DNA of 40,976 nucleotides from an uncultured Clostridia bacterium (GTDB taxonomy: Bacteria; Bacillota; Clostridia; TANB77; CAG-508), in assembly GCA_947628425.1 (NCBI GenBank), contig CANQZV010000004.1, forward strand, positions 1-40,976. The letters are read 5' to 3'. The stretch's first letter is position 1. Every line of letters starts with the position of its first letter. The notes beneath the pieces were generated by a model. The model did not search any database and was not told where the DNA came from. It saw only the letters and a program-made list of their open reading frames with translations. The position numbers and the translations under genes are program-made. Of the stretch, positions 24,681-34,900 are shown in pieces.

Positions 24681-26915
24681 TTACAGCATCATATTCAACC
24701 TTTGCAAGTTTCCGAAGAATTTTTTCGCATGAACATTTTTTGTTACTGCTTTCCTTACTTCACTGTTTTCATCTTCTGCAAGTTCCAAAAGAATTTTTTC
24801 GGTTGCATTATCATTTCTTGCTACTGCTATCCTTACTTGATAGTTTACAGCCTTTGCAAGTTTCAAAAGAATTCTTTCGGTTGCATTATCATTTCTTGCT
24901 ACTGCTTCCATTACATCATAATAGTCCTCTGCAAGTTTCAGAAGAATTTCTTCGGTTGCATGAGAATTTCCTGCTACTGCTTTCCTTACTTCACTGTCTT
25001 TATCTTCTGCAAGTTTCAAAAGAATGTTTTCGGTCGCATTAAAATTTCCTGCTACTGCTTTCCTTACTTCACTGTCTTTATCTTCTGCAAGTTTCAAAAG
25101 AACTTTTTCGGTTGCATGAGTATTTCTTGCTACTGCTTTCCTTACTTCACTGTCTTTATCTTCTGCAAGTTTCAAAAGAACTTTTTCGGTTGCATGAGTA
25201 TTTCTTGCTACTGCTTTCCTTACTTCACTGTCTTTATCTTCTGCAAGTTTCAAAAGAACTTTTTCGGTTGCATGAGCATTTTCTGCTACTGCTTTCCTTA
25301 CTTCACTGTCTTCATCTTCTGCAAGTTCTAAAAGAATTTTTTCGGTTGCATGAGAATTATATGCTACTGCTTTCCTTACATCTTTGTCTTCATCCTTTGC
25401 AAGTTTCAAAAGAATTTTTTCGGTTGCATGAGAATTATATGCTACTGCTTTCCTTACATAATAGTATTCATCCTTTGCAAGTTTCAGAAGAATTCTTTCG
25501 GTTGCATGAGCATTTTGTGCTACTGTAGTCCTTACTTGCCTTTCTTCATCCTCTGCAAGTTTCAGAAGAATTTTTTCAGTTAGAATAACACTATTTATTA
25601 ATGCTATTTTTACATGACTGTCTTCATCCTTTGCAAGTTTTAGAAGAATTTTTTCAGTCAGATTATCGCTTGTTATTAATGCTATTTTTACATCATGACT
25701 GTCTTCATTCTCTGTAAGTTTCAAAAGAACTTTTTCGGTTGCATTAGCATTATATGCTACTGTTTTCCTTACATTACTTTCTTCATCCTTTGCAAGTTTC
25801 AGAAGAACTTTTTCGGTTGCATTAGCATTATATACTACTGCATTCCTTACATTACTTTCTTCATCCTTTGTAAGTTTCAGAAGAATTTTTTCGGTTGCAT
25901 TAGCATTTCTTGCTACTGCTATCTTTACTTCACTGTCTTCATCTTCTGCAAGTTTCAGAAGAATTTCTTCGGTTGCATGAGCATTTTTTGCTACTGCTTC
26001 CCTTACTTGAGAACTTTCATCTTTGGAAAGTACATTCAATAGCCCAATATTAGTTGAGTCTTGTGCTAACCTCATCCGTATACTGTAAGAAAGTTCTATT
26101 ACAAAACTGTACTCATCCTCTGCAAGTTTCAGAAGGACTTTTTCAGTGGCATTGATATTTTCTGCTACTGCTTCCTTTACTTCCCATTCATCCTCTGCAA
26201 GTTTCAGAAGAATTTTTTCGGTTGCATTAGCGTTTCTTGCTACTGCTTCCCTTACTTGCCAGTCTTCATCCTCCGCAAGTTTCAAAAGAACTTTTTCGGT
26301 GGCATTGATATTTTCTGCTACTGCTTTCTTTACTTGCCTTTCTTCATCCTCTGCAAGTTTCAGAAGAACTTTTTCGGTTGCATTAGCATTTTCTGCTACT
26401 GCTTTCTTTACTATCCAGTTTTCATCCTCTGCAAGTTTCAGAAGAATTTTTTCAGTTGCATTAGCGTTTCTTGCTACTGCTTCCTTTACTTCTCTGTCTT
26501 CATCTTCTGCAAGTTTTAGAAGAATTCTTTCGGTTGCATTAGCATTTTCTGCTACTGCTTTCTTTACTATCCAGTCTTCATCTTCTGCAAGTTTTAGAAG
26601 AATTCTTTCGGTTGCATTAGCATTTCTTGCTACTGCTTCCTTTACTTCTCTGTCTTCATCTTCTGCAAGTTCCAAAAGAATTTTTTCGGTTGCATTAGCA
26701 TTTTCTACTACTGCTTTCCTTACATAACGGTCTTCATCCTCTGCAAGTTTCAGAAGAATTTTTTCGGTTACATTAGCATTTCTTGCTACTGCTTTCCTTA
26801 CTTGAGAACTTTCATCTTTGGAAAATACATTCAACAACTCAATATTAGTTGAGACTTGTGCTAACCTCTTCCGTATACTGAAAGAAAGTTCTGCTACATC
26901 AATTGAAATCTTCAT
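24681..26915 (-). CDS. Leucine-rich repeat variant (LRV, HEAT-like) protein
   Basis: 744 residues made almost wholly of a 26-residue repeat, consensus ILLKLAEDEDSEVRKAVARN plus ANATEK, about 25 full copies; an alpha-helical solenoid of the LRV family and probably a protein-binding scaffold. A cap-like segment (ELSFSIRKRLAQVSTN then SKDESSQVRKAVARNA) opens the protein and recurs near residue 270 (ELSYSIRMRLAQDSTN), so two arrays are joined head to tail. No signal peptide or membrane helix, hence cytoplasmic. The last repeat breaks: HAKKFFGNLQ should be HATEKILRKL, explained by a 4-nt deletion near 24727. In the other frame the repeat continues to a stop at 24646. The gene holds the only two other in-frame CGG codons of the window and may be of foreign origin. 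Start follows AAGGAG. Confidence 0.85.
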   Translation of the reverse strand: MKISIDVAELSFSIRKRLAQVSTNIELLNVFSKDESSQVRKAVARNANVTEKILLKLAEDEDRYVRKAVVENANATEKILLELAEDEDREVKEAVARNANATERILLKLAEDEDWIVKKAVAENANATERILLKLAEDEDREVKEAVARNANATEKILLKLAEDENWIVKKAVAENANATEKVLLKLAEDEERQVKKAVAENINATEKVLLKLAEDEDWQVREAVARNANATEKILLKLAEDEWEVKEAVAENINATEKVLLKLAEDEYSFVIELSYSIRMRLAQDSTNIGLLNVLSKDESSQVREAVAKNAHATEEILLKLAEDEDSEVKIAVARNANATEKILLKLTKDEESNVRNAVVYNANATEKVLLKLAKDEESNVRKTVAYNANATEKVLLKLTENEDSHDVKIALITSDNLTEKILLKLAKDEDSHVKIALINSVILTEKILLKLAEDEERQVRTTVAQNAHATERILLKLAKDEYYYVRKAVAYNSHATEKILLKLAKDEDKDVRKAVAYNSHATEKILLELAEDEDSEVRKAVAENAHATEKVLLKLAEDKDSEVRKAVARNTHATEKVLLKLAEDKDSEVRKAVARNTHATEKVLLKLAEDKDSEVRKAVAGNFNATENILLKLAEDKDSEVRKAVAGNSHATEEILLKLAEDYYDVMEAVARNDNATERILLKLAKAVNYQVRIAVARNDNATEKILLELAEDENSEVRKAVTKNVHAKKFFGNLQRLNMML

Positions 26916-27139
26916 TTCTTTTCACTCCTTTTCATTTTTTTAGAATTTTACTACAAATGGTATATTAACCTTTTACGACAAGATTATATCACATTTTATG
27001 TAAATATGCAAGATTTTAAGTTGATATAGCCTCTTAATATGCTAGATTTGGTATACTTAAAAAATTATATCTCTAATATACTTAATTTTATATATAATAT
27101 AATTGTTTTTCATACTAAAATTTTACACTAACTAGAAAT

Positions 27140-28468
27140 TTATCTTGTTTTATCTATATTTACAAATTTAGTATAATTTCCTAACCACAATAATTCCACA
27201 GTGCCTGTTGAACCAGCTCTATGTTTTGCAATAATTATCTCTGCCATATTTTTCTTTTCACTTTCTTCGTTATAATAATCGTCTCTATATAAAAACATTA
27301 CAATATCTGCATCTTGTTCTATTGCTCCGGATTCACGTAAATCCGATAACATTGGTCTATGATCTGGTCTTTGTTCTGGAGCCCTAGATAATTGTGACAA
27401 AGCAATAACTGGAACATCAATTTCTTTTGCTAATATTTTTAATGATCTACTAATTTCTGAAATTTCCTGTTCTCTACTTCCATTCCTTTTATTACTTGTT
27501 TGTATTAGCTGTAAATAATCTATTACTACAAGTCCTATATTTTTTTCAAGCTTTAATTTTCTGCATTTAGCTCTAATTTCCATAATAGAGATACCTGGCG
27601 TATCATCTATATATATTTCAGATTCTGAAAGTGGTCCTAGTGCTCCTGCAAGTTTACCCCAATCTTGTTCATCTAATTTTCCTGTTCTAATTTTATTGCT
27701 ATCTACCATTGCTTCACTACATAAAATTCTATTTACCATTTGCTCTTTTGACATTTCTAAACTAAATATAGCAACAGGAACTTTTGCTTTAATTGCTGCA
27801 TTTGCAGCTATGTTAAGTGCAAATGCTGATTTACCCATTGCAGGTCTTGCAGCAATTAATATTAAATCTGACCCATGTAAACCTGCTGTTTTATAGTCTA
27901 AATCTGCAAATCCTGTTGGAACTCCAGTTATATGCTTTTTTTGATTATATAGTTTTTCTAATTCTGCAAATGTATCTACTAAAACATCTTTTATAGGTGT
28001 ATATCCTTTTTGATTTTTTGATTGCATTATATCAAAAATTTTTCTTTCAGCACTATCCATTATATTTTCTACTTCTTCTGTTGGATCATATCCTAATGTA
28101 ATAATTTCATTTGCTGTTTTTATTAAATTTCTTAATATTGACTTTTCTTCTACAATTTTAATATATCTTTCAACATTTGCTGTAGTTGGAACTTTTTCTG
28201 GAAGTTCTGCTAGATACTCTAACCCACCTACTGCTTCAAACTTTCCCATTGATGTTAGTTCAGCTTTCAAAGTAATAATATCTATGGGTTCTGCTCTATT
28301 GTATAAATTTAAAATTGCTCTATAAATTAATTTGTTATCTTCTCTATAAAAATCTTCTTCCTTTAAAACTTCTATTGCAGCAATTGTTGCATCTTTATCT
28401 GTTAGCATACTTCCTAATACAGCTTGTTCTGCTTCTGTGTCATTTGGTGGTATCTTTCCTATATCCAT
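27140..28468 (-). CDS. dnaB: Replicative DNA helicase DnaB (DnaC of Bacillus)
   Basis: The hexameric replication-fork helicase. 442 residues: an N-terminal DnaB domain (PPNDTEAEQAVLGSMLTDKD...), a linker, and a RecA-like C-terminal domain with Walker A ARPAMGKS (207-214), Walker B GLVVIDYLQLI and the conserved SRSLKILAKEIDVPVIALSQ and ESGAIEQDADIVMFL stretches. Full length, no intein. Start follows AGGGGTG at 5-nt spacing. The gdpP-rplI-dnaB order is the usual Firmicute cluster. Confidence 0.97.
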   Translation of the reverse strand: MDIGKIPPNDTEAEQAVLGSMLTDKDATIAAIEVLKEEDFYREDNKLIYRAILNLYNRAEPIDIITLKAELTSMGKFEAVGGLEYLAELPEKVPTTANVERYIKIVEEKSILRNLIKTANEIITLGYDPTEEVENIMDSAERKIFDIMQSKNQKGYTPIKDVLVDTFAELEKLYNQKKHITGVPTGFADLDYKTAGLHGSDLILIAARPAMGKSAFALNIAANAAIKAKVPVAIFSLEMSKEQMVNRILCSEAMVDSNKIRTGKLDEQDWGKLAGALGPLSESEIYIDDTPGISIMEIRAKCRKLKLEKNIGLVVIDYLQLIQTSNKRNGSREQEISEISRSLKILAKEIDVPVIALSQLSRAPEQRPDHRPMLSDLRESGAIEQDADIVMFLYRDDYYNEESEKKNMAEIIIAKHRAGSTGTVELLWLGNYTKFVNIDKTR

Positions 28469-28510
28469 TTTTACACCCCTGCTTTGATAAATTTAATTTT
28501 AATTTATAAT

Positions 28511-28954
28511 TTATCCAACAATATTAATATTTAACTGTCCTATAATACCTTCATACAACTTGATATCAATATTAAATGCTCCTAATTCTTTTATTGGATC
28601 TCTTAAATTAATTTTCTTTTTATCTATTTCTATTTTATATTGATTATTTAATTCCATTGATATTTCTTTCGATGTAATAGATCCAAATATTTTTCCATTA
28701 TCTCCACTTTTTACTTTTATTGTTAAAGTTATTTTAGATAATTCATCTTTTAGTTTATTTGCTTGCTCTATTTCTTTTTGTTTTTTAAAATTTGCAGAAT
28801 CTTTTCTTCCTTGAAGTAAACTCATATTTTTACTATTTGCTTCTACTGCAAGTTTTTTCGGAAATAAAAAATTTCTTGCATAACCATCATTTGCATTTAT
28901 TACTTCATCTTTTTTTCCGACTCCTTTAATGTCTTGAGTTAATATTACTTTCAT
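28511..28954 (-). CDS. rplI: 50S ribosomal protein L9
   Basis: 147 residues. The N-terminal domain carries the L9 signature (MKVILTQDIKGVGKKDEVIN and GYARNFLFPKKLA), followed by the long connecting helix and the C-terminal RNA-binding domain (SGDNGKIFGSITSKEI). AAGGAGGG precedes the ATG. It ends 42 bases before dnaB and follows the HEPN gene by 30 bases. Confidence 0.97.
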   Translation of the reverse strand: MKVILTQDIKGVGKKDEVINANDGYARNFLFPKKLAVEANSKNMSLLQGRKDSANFKKQKEIEQANKLKDELSKITLTIKVKSGDNGKIFGSITSKEISMELNNQYKIEIDKKKINLRDPIKELGAFNIDIKLYEGIIGQLNINIVG

Positions 28955-28984
28955 TTTAACCCTCCTTAAAAGCTAAATTTTAAA

Positions 28985-29371
28985 TTATAAATTTTCATAT
29001 TTTTTATATAATTTTTCTAGTAAATTTATAAATTTATTTTTTATTTCATAAAAAATATCTCTTGATATTTTTTCATCATACATATGAGAAATTGCATTTC
29101 TTGATAACATCATATTAATCCATTCTTCGCCGTCTTCTATAATTCCCTGCTTAAATGCTTGTTGAATAGTTTCTCTTGGACTTCCTGTTTTTTCTATTAA
29201 TCCCATATATTCTAGATAATCTTTTAAACTTTTCCATGCAAGTTCAAAAGTAAATTCAAATCTATGTAATGCACCATCTATTACTATTTCACTTTCTTTT
29301 TCTTTAAGTGCTTCTTTTAATTTTATATATGCATTCATATATTCATTTTTTCTTTGAGTAAATCTTTGCAT
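28985..29371 (-). CDS. HEPN-domain toxin (HI0074-like)
   Basis: 128 residues, all helical, of the nucleotidyltransferase-substrate-binding (HI0074) branch of HEPN proteins. Conserved parts are RFEFTFELAWKSLKDYLEY, the GSPRETIQQAF stretch and LSRNAISHMYDE, where R91 and H96 make the RX4H HEPN motif. HEPN partners of MNT proteins act as RNase toxins that are neutralised by MNT-dependent AMPylation or by complex formation. The gene starts within the stop of the MNT gene (TAATG), so the two are translated together. The YDE part of the related HepT RX4HXY motif is also present. Confidence 0.88.
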   Translation of the reverse strand: MQRFTQRKNEYMNAYIKLKEALKEKESEIVIDGALHRFEFTFELAWKSLKDYLEYMGLIEKTGSPRETIQQAFKQGIIEDGEEWINMMLSRNAISHMYDEKISRDIFYEIKNKFINLLEKLYKKYENL

Positions 29372-29649
29372 TACATCTTCACTCCTTCTTTTCTTATTGA
29401 AATTAATAGGTCTTTATTTGTTTCTTTTTTTATAAATATTAAATCTAAAGTATATGGTATATCTAATAAATCAAAATCGTTTTGTATATTATAAATATCT
29501 TCTTCTTTTACATTTTTTACTGCTATATCTATATCTGAATTAATTTTATAATCTCCTCTTGCTCTTGACCCAAAAAGTATAAATTCATAATTATATTTTC
29601 TTATAATATTAATTATTTTTTCATATATTTCTTTAGATAAACCATACAT
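29371..29649 (-). CDS. MNT-type minimal nucleotidyltransferase antitoxin
   Basis: 92 residues with the polymerase-beta nucleotidyltransferase core: GSRARGD at 27-33, SDID at 38-41, and a third acidic residue near D69 (TLDLIF). In MntA/HepT modules this enzyme AMPylates and silences the HEPN toxin. It precedes the HEPN gene with one base of overlap and starts 10 bases after the gdpP stop, so the pair sits inside the gdpP-rplI-dnaB operon. The ribosome site is a modest AAGG. Confidence 0.88.
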   Translation of the reverse strand: MYGLSKEIYEKIINIIRKYNYEFILFGSRARGDYKINSDIDIAVKNVKEEDIYNIQNDFDLLDIPYTLDLIFIKKETNKDLLISIRKEGVKM

Positions 29650-29659
29650 GTTTTTTACC

Positions 29660-31675
29660 TTATCCTATTTCACTAAAATATTCATTAATTTTTTGGATTA
29701 ATTCTTGTTTTGCTTCTTTTAATGACTTTCCTTCTATTTGTGCTCCTGCTACTGTAATATGTCCTCCTCCTCCTAATTTTTCTAGAATAAGTTGAACATT
29801 AATATCTCCTATAGAACGACCACTTACACAAATTTTATCTCCTTGCTTTCCTAATACGAAAGATGCTGTTATATCACTAATTGTTAAAAGTTCATCTGCT
29901 GCTTTTGCACACATTAAATTTGCATTTTTATCATCTTTTTCATATATTGAAATACCTATTGTTTCATTAACAATTTCTGCATTTCTTACAATTTCTGCAA
30001 TTATATTATAATTTTCTAAATTACTTTGAAACCATTTTTTTACTTTTAATATGTCTACTCCTGTTTTTCTTAGAAAAGCTGCTGCCTCAAACGTTCTTAC
30101 ACCTGTTTTAAAGGTAAAGTTTTTTGTATCCATCATAATTCCTGCATACAATCCTTCTGCTTCCAATGTTGTTAATTTTACATCTGTATCTGTATATTGC
30201 AATATTTCTGTAACAAGTTCTGCTGCTGAAGATGCATATACTTCATGAAATGTTAATATTGTGTTTTCTATAAAATCTGGACTTTTTCTATGGTGATCTA
30301 TAACCATAATTTTATTTGTTTTTTCCAATAATTCTGGTACTTCTACATAATTTTTCTTATGCGTATCTACTATAATTAATAGAGTTTCATCTGATATTTT
30401 ATTTAAAGCTTCTGTTTTGTTTATTAATACTTCTTCATATTCCTTACTTTCTTTTATTGCTTCTACAAAATTATCTACGGATAACCCTGTTGTATTATTT
30501 ACAATATATGCTTCTTTTTCTAAACTTTTTGCTAAACGATAAATTCCTAAGCTTGAACCTAGGCTATCAATATCTGCATTTGTATGTCCCATTATAATAA
30601 CATTGTTAGCTTCTGCTATAATTTGTTCTAATGCTCTTGCAACAGTTCTTGCTTTTACTTTTGTTCTTTTTTCTACTTCAAGTGTTCTTCCTCCAAAAAA
30701 ACTATATTTTTCGTTTTCTCTAATAGCTGCTTGGTCTCCTCCTCTTCCAAGTACAACATCCATGGCTACTTGAGCAGATTTATATTTATCGTAATCAGTT
30801 TCTCCATCGTTTGAAATTGCTATACTTAAAGTTAAAGTTACTGTTTCGTCTGTATCTATTTCTTTAATTTTATCTAATATTTCAAATTTATTTTCTTTTA
30901 TTTTTTCTAATTCTTTTTGTTCAAAGAAGTAGAAATAAGTTCTTCTATCTGTTTTTATAACAACTCCACCAATACTAGATGTCCATTCATATATATTTTT
31001 TTCTATTTCTGCTAATATTAAAGGTTCTTTTTCATCTGGTAACATTTGTACCATTTCATCATAATTATCTATCGTAATAATTCCTATACAATTTTTTTGT
31101 TCTTCAAATTCTTTTTGTAAATTTAAGTATTGCGTATTATCTATAAAATATAATGTCATCATATATTCATTTTGTTTTTTTCTTTTAGATTTTACATATT
31201 CCCCTAATACTTTATACGTTTTTTTACCTATTAGTAATTCTTTTTCTATTGATTTATTTTTTACTTCATTTTTATTTAATGTTTTTTCTAAAATATCTAA
31301 TTTAATTTCTTTTGCTAAATTTTTTGTTATATTATTAATATCTTCATTTGCAAATTCAGAAACAAATTTCGAACTTTTCCATATAATATTTCCTGTTGTT
31401 TCCATTATAATTAGAGGAAAAGGAGAATTAACTAATGAACTTTTTACAGTTGAATCTACATTTACTGTAATATCCTGTATGTGTCTTGTTAATTCATCTC
31501 TTTTTTTGTTATTTGTCCATAATGAGTATATAAGAATTAATGAATATATTACAATAGATGGCACTATATAATTAGTATCATTAAAACACAATACAATTAG
31601 TAATACTGCAATTATTATTAAATATATTTTTGTTCTTGAAATTAAATTTTCAAATTTTTTATCGCTTTTTAACAC
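29660..31675 (-). CDS. gdpP: Cyclic-di-AMP phosphodiesterase GdpP
   Basis: A membrane enzyme that hydrolyses c-di-AMP to pApA and so affects wall, potassium and stress homeostasis. From the GTG at 31675 (GGAGG, 5-nt spacing) it has 671 residues. Two membrane helices (about 15-55) are followed by a PAS-like domain and a degenerate GGDEF domain (VVLGRGGDQAAIR). The DHH domain contains GHTNADIDSLGSSLG, VDTHK and VIDHHRK, and the DHHA1 domain ends with GGGGH. All metal-binding motifs of the DHH core are present. A longer reading from an ATG 10 codons upstream is possible but overlaps a palindrome and has no ribosome site. It heads the gdpP-MNT-HEPN-rplI-dnaB cluster. Confidence 0.93.
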   Translation of the reverse strand: MLKSDKKFENLISRTKIYLIIIAVLLIVLCFNDTNYIVPSIVIYSLILIYSLWTNNKKRDELTRHIQDITVNVDSTVKSSLVNSPFPLIIMETTGNIIWKSSKFVSEFANEDINNITKNLAKEIKLDILEKTLNKNEVKNKSIEKELLIGKKTYKVLGEYVKSKRKKQNEYMMTLYFIDNTQYLNLQKEFEEQKNCIGIITIDNYDEMVQMLPDEKEPLILAEIEKNIYEWTSSIGGVVIKTDRRTYFYFFEQKELEKIKENKFEILDKIKEIDTDETVTLTLSIAISNDGETDYDKYKSAQVAMDVVLGRGGDQAAIRENEKYSFFGGRTLEVEKRTKVKARTVARALEQIIAEANNVIIMGHTNADIDSLGSSLGIYRLAKSLEKEAYIVNNTTGLSVDNFVEAIKESKEYEEVLINKTEALNKISDETLLIIVDTHKKNYVEVPELLEKTNKIMVIDHHRKSPDFIENTILTFHEVYASSAAELVTEILQYTDTDVKLTTLEAEGLYAGIMMDTKNFTFKTGVRTFEAAAFLRKTGVDILKVKKWFQSNLENYNIIAEIVRNAEIVNETIGISIYEKDDKNANLMCAKAADELLTISDITASFVLGKQGDKICVSGRSIGDINVQLILEKLGGGGHITVAGAQIEGKSLKEAKQELIQKINEYFSEIG

Positions 31676-31689
31676 AAAATCCTCCATTC

Positions 31690-31703
31690 GAGTAATATTA
31701 CTC
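31690..31703. promoter_or_regulatory. Perfect palindrome in the gdpP leader
   Basis: GAGTAATATTACTC, a 14-nt perfect palindrome, lies between the transcription start and the gdpP ribosome site. It could be an operator or a small RNA stem; no regulator can be assigned. Confidence 0.45.
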
Positions 31704-31728
31704 AAATTATAAATTTATAAACATATAT

Positions 31729-31758
31729 ATTGTACCCTATTTATGGCTGTTTTGTCAA
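31729..31758 (-). promoter_or_regulatory. gdpP promoter
   Basis: TTGACA (31753-31758), an 18-nt spacer and TACAAT (31729-31734) on the minus strand, predicting a leader of about 47 nt. Confidence 0.7.
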
Positions 31759-31878
31759 TGTCTCCCAGTATTTATATTTTTGTTTTTTTGTAGTTTCATA
31801 AAGATATAGCATAAAGTGATAAATTTTAAGCATATCTTTTCTAATATTTTTACTTAATTAATTTATCATTTCTATTTT

Positions 31879-31908
31879 AAAAACCTTTCGAAATTTCGAA
31901 AGGTTTTT
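31879..31908. terminator. Terminator after rpoC
   Basis: AAAAACCTTTCGAAA and TTTCGAAAGGTTTTT form a perfect 15-bp palindrome starting four bases after the rpoC stop, with T's on the minus-strand side. Confidence 0.9.
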
Positions 31909-31911
31909 TTC

Positions 31912-34900
31912 TTATCCTACCATATTTGTTTCTATTGTTTTTGCTGCATCTTCAATTGTGTTTTCTATTTCTGTATTAATTTTCGTATTTTTATATATAC
32001 TCATTCCTGTTCCAGCTGGTATTAATTTTCCTATAATTACATTTTCTTTTAGTCCAATTAATGGATCTATTTTTCCCTTAATTGCTGCATCTGTTAATAC
32101 TCTTGTTGTTTCTTGGAATGATGCTGCAGATAAGAAGCTTTCTGTTGCTAATGCTGCTTTTGTAATTCCTAATAATGCTCGTTTTCCTTCTGCTGGTGCT
32201 TTTCCTTCTTTTTTAGCTTGTTCATTCTTTTCTTCAAATTCATATATATCTACTAAAGATCCAGGGAACATATCTGTTTCACCACTATTAATAATTTTTA
32301 CTTTCTTTAACATTTGTCTGCCTATTACTTCAATATGTTTATCATTTATATCAACACCTTGGTTTCTATAAACTTTTTGAACTTCTTGAATTAAATAGTT
32401 ATATACACCATCTACACCGTTAATTACTAATATTTCATTTGGGTTAACAGATCCTTCTGTTATTTGTTCTCCTTCTTTTATTTCTTCTCCATCTTTTACA
32501 TGTAGTTTTGATCCGAATGGTATTGTATATGTTTTTGAATTATCTTTTGATGTAACAATTACTTCTTTCTTTTTCTTATCTTCTTTTATAGTTATTTTTC
32601 CTGGTATTTCTGAGATAATAGCTAATCCTTTTGGTTTTCTAGCTTCAAATAATTCTTCAACTCTTGGAAGACCTTGTGTAATATCTCCACCTGCTACACC
32701 ACCTTCATGGAACGTTCTCATTGTAAGCTGTGTACCAGGTTCTCCAATTGATTGAGCAGCTATAATTCCAACAGGTTCACCAATATTTACTTCTTCACGT
32801 GTTGCTAGTCCCATACCATAACATTTACTACATACACCATGCTTTGTTCTACAACATAAAGATGAACGAACTTTTACTTCTGTTATTCCTGCTTCTACAA
32901 TTTTTTCAGCTATATCTTCTGTTATCATTGTATTATTATCTACAATTAATTCTTTTGTTGTAGGATTATATATATCTTCTAATACATATCTTCCTAATAA
33001 TCTTTCTTGTAAAGGTTCTAGTGTTTGGTTTCCATCTTTAATATCTTTTACGATTATTCCTTCGTGAGTTCCACAGTCACGTTCTCTAACAATAATATCT
33101 TGACTAACATCAACTAATCTCCTTGTTAGGTAACCAGAATCTGCTGTTCTTAAGGCTGTATCTGCTAATCCTTTTCTTCCTCCATGAGAAGAAATGAAAT
33201 ATTCTAGTGGGTCTAGTCCTTCTCTAAAGCTTGATTTAATTGGTATTTCAACTGCTTTACCCTGAGTATTTGCCATTAGGCCTCTCATACCAGCAATTTG
33301 TCTTAATTGATTTATATTACCTCTTGCTCCTGATTGTGCCATCATATAGATTGGATTCATATCATCAAAATTATCTTCCATTGCTTTTGTAACATCTTTT
33401 GTTGCTTGTTCCCATACTGCAATTGTTGCATTATATCTTTCTTTTTCTGTAATTAAACCTCTTTTATATTGTTTTGCTATATCTTCTACCTTTTTATCTG
33501 CATCTGATAATATTTTTTCTTTTGTTGCTGGTACTGTAACATCAGATGTACTAACTGTTATAGCACCTTTTGTTGAGTATTTAAATCCTGTTTCTTTAAT
33601 ATAATCTAATACTTCTGCTGCTTCACTTAATCCATGTTTATCTATACATTTGGCAACTATTTTTCCTAAGTTCTTTTTAACTACTGGAAAATCTATTTCT
33701 AAGTTAAATGCATTATCTGGATTTGATCTATCTACAAATCCTAAATCTTGTGGTATCCCTTCATTGTATATAATTCTTCCAACTGTTGTTTGTATTTTTT
33801 TATACTTTTCTTCTCCATCTATTTTCTTATACATTCTAACATATATTTTTGCATGTAAACCTAAATCACCATTTTGATATGCAAGTAAAGCTTCATCTAC
33901 ATCCTTAAAATAAGTTCCTTCTCCAGGTTCTCCATCTTCTTCCATTGTTAAATAATAACTTCCTAATATCATATCTTGTGTTGGAACTGTAACTGGTTTA
34001 CCATCTTGAGGTTTTAATAAGTTATTAACTGATAACATTAAAAATCTTGCCTCAGCTTGTGCTTCTGGTGATAATGGAACATGTATTGCCATTTGATCTC
34101 CATCAAAGTCTGCATTGAATGCTGTACAAACTAATGGATGTAATTTAATGGCTCTACCTTCAACTAATACTGGTTCAAATGCTTGTATACCTAGTCTATG
34201 TAATGTAGGTGCACGGTTTAACATTACTGGATGATCTTTTATAACTTCTTCTAAAATATCCCATACTTCTGGTCTTAGTCTTTCAACCATTCTCTTTGCA
34301 TTCTTTATATTATGTGCTATACCTCTTCCTACTAATTCTTTCATAACAAAAGGCTTAAATAATTCTACTGCCATTTCCTTTGGAAGTCCACATTGGTAAA
34401 TTTTTAATTCTGGACCTACAACAATAACAGAACGACCTGAGTAGTCTACTCTTTTTCCTAATAGATTTTGTCTAAATCTACCTTGTTTTCCTTTTAACAT
34501 GTCTGATAGAGATTTTAATGGTCTGTTTCCTGCTCCTGTAACTGGTCTTCCTCTTCTTCCATTATCAATTAGGGCATCTACAGATTCTTGTAACATTCTT
34601 TTTTCATTTCTAACAATAATTTCTGGTGCTCCTAATTCTAATAGTCTTTTTAATCTATTATTTCTATTAATAACTCTTCTATATAAATCATTTAAATCTG
34701 ATGTTGCAAATCTACCACCATCTAATTGAACCATTGGTCTTAGTTCTGGTGGAATAACTGGTACAACATTCATTATCATCCATTCTGGTCTATTTTTAGA
34801 TATTCTAAATGATTCTATGGTGTCTAATCTTTTTGATATTTTCAATTTCTTTTGTTCTGTAGCTTTTTCTAGTTCTTTTTTTAATTTTGCAGATAATTTA

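Noticed and set aside
24700-24735. A fourth CGG frameshift site at the LRV C-terminus
   Set aside because: A CGG does occur in the restored frame, but the frame change is upstream of it and fits a 4-nt deletion; skipping the C of CGG does not join the two frames.
24557-26727. Long plus-strand open frames rich in Cys, Phe and Ser
   Set aside because: They are the antisense of the 78-bp LRV repeats, have no ribosome sites, and repeat with the same period.
24740-26880. CRISPR-like periodic array
   Set aside because: The 78-bp periodicity encodes a continuous protein repeat on the minus strand; there are no short identical repeats with unique spacers and no cas genes.
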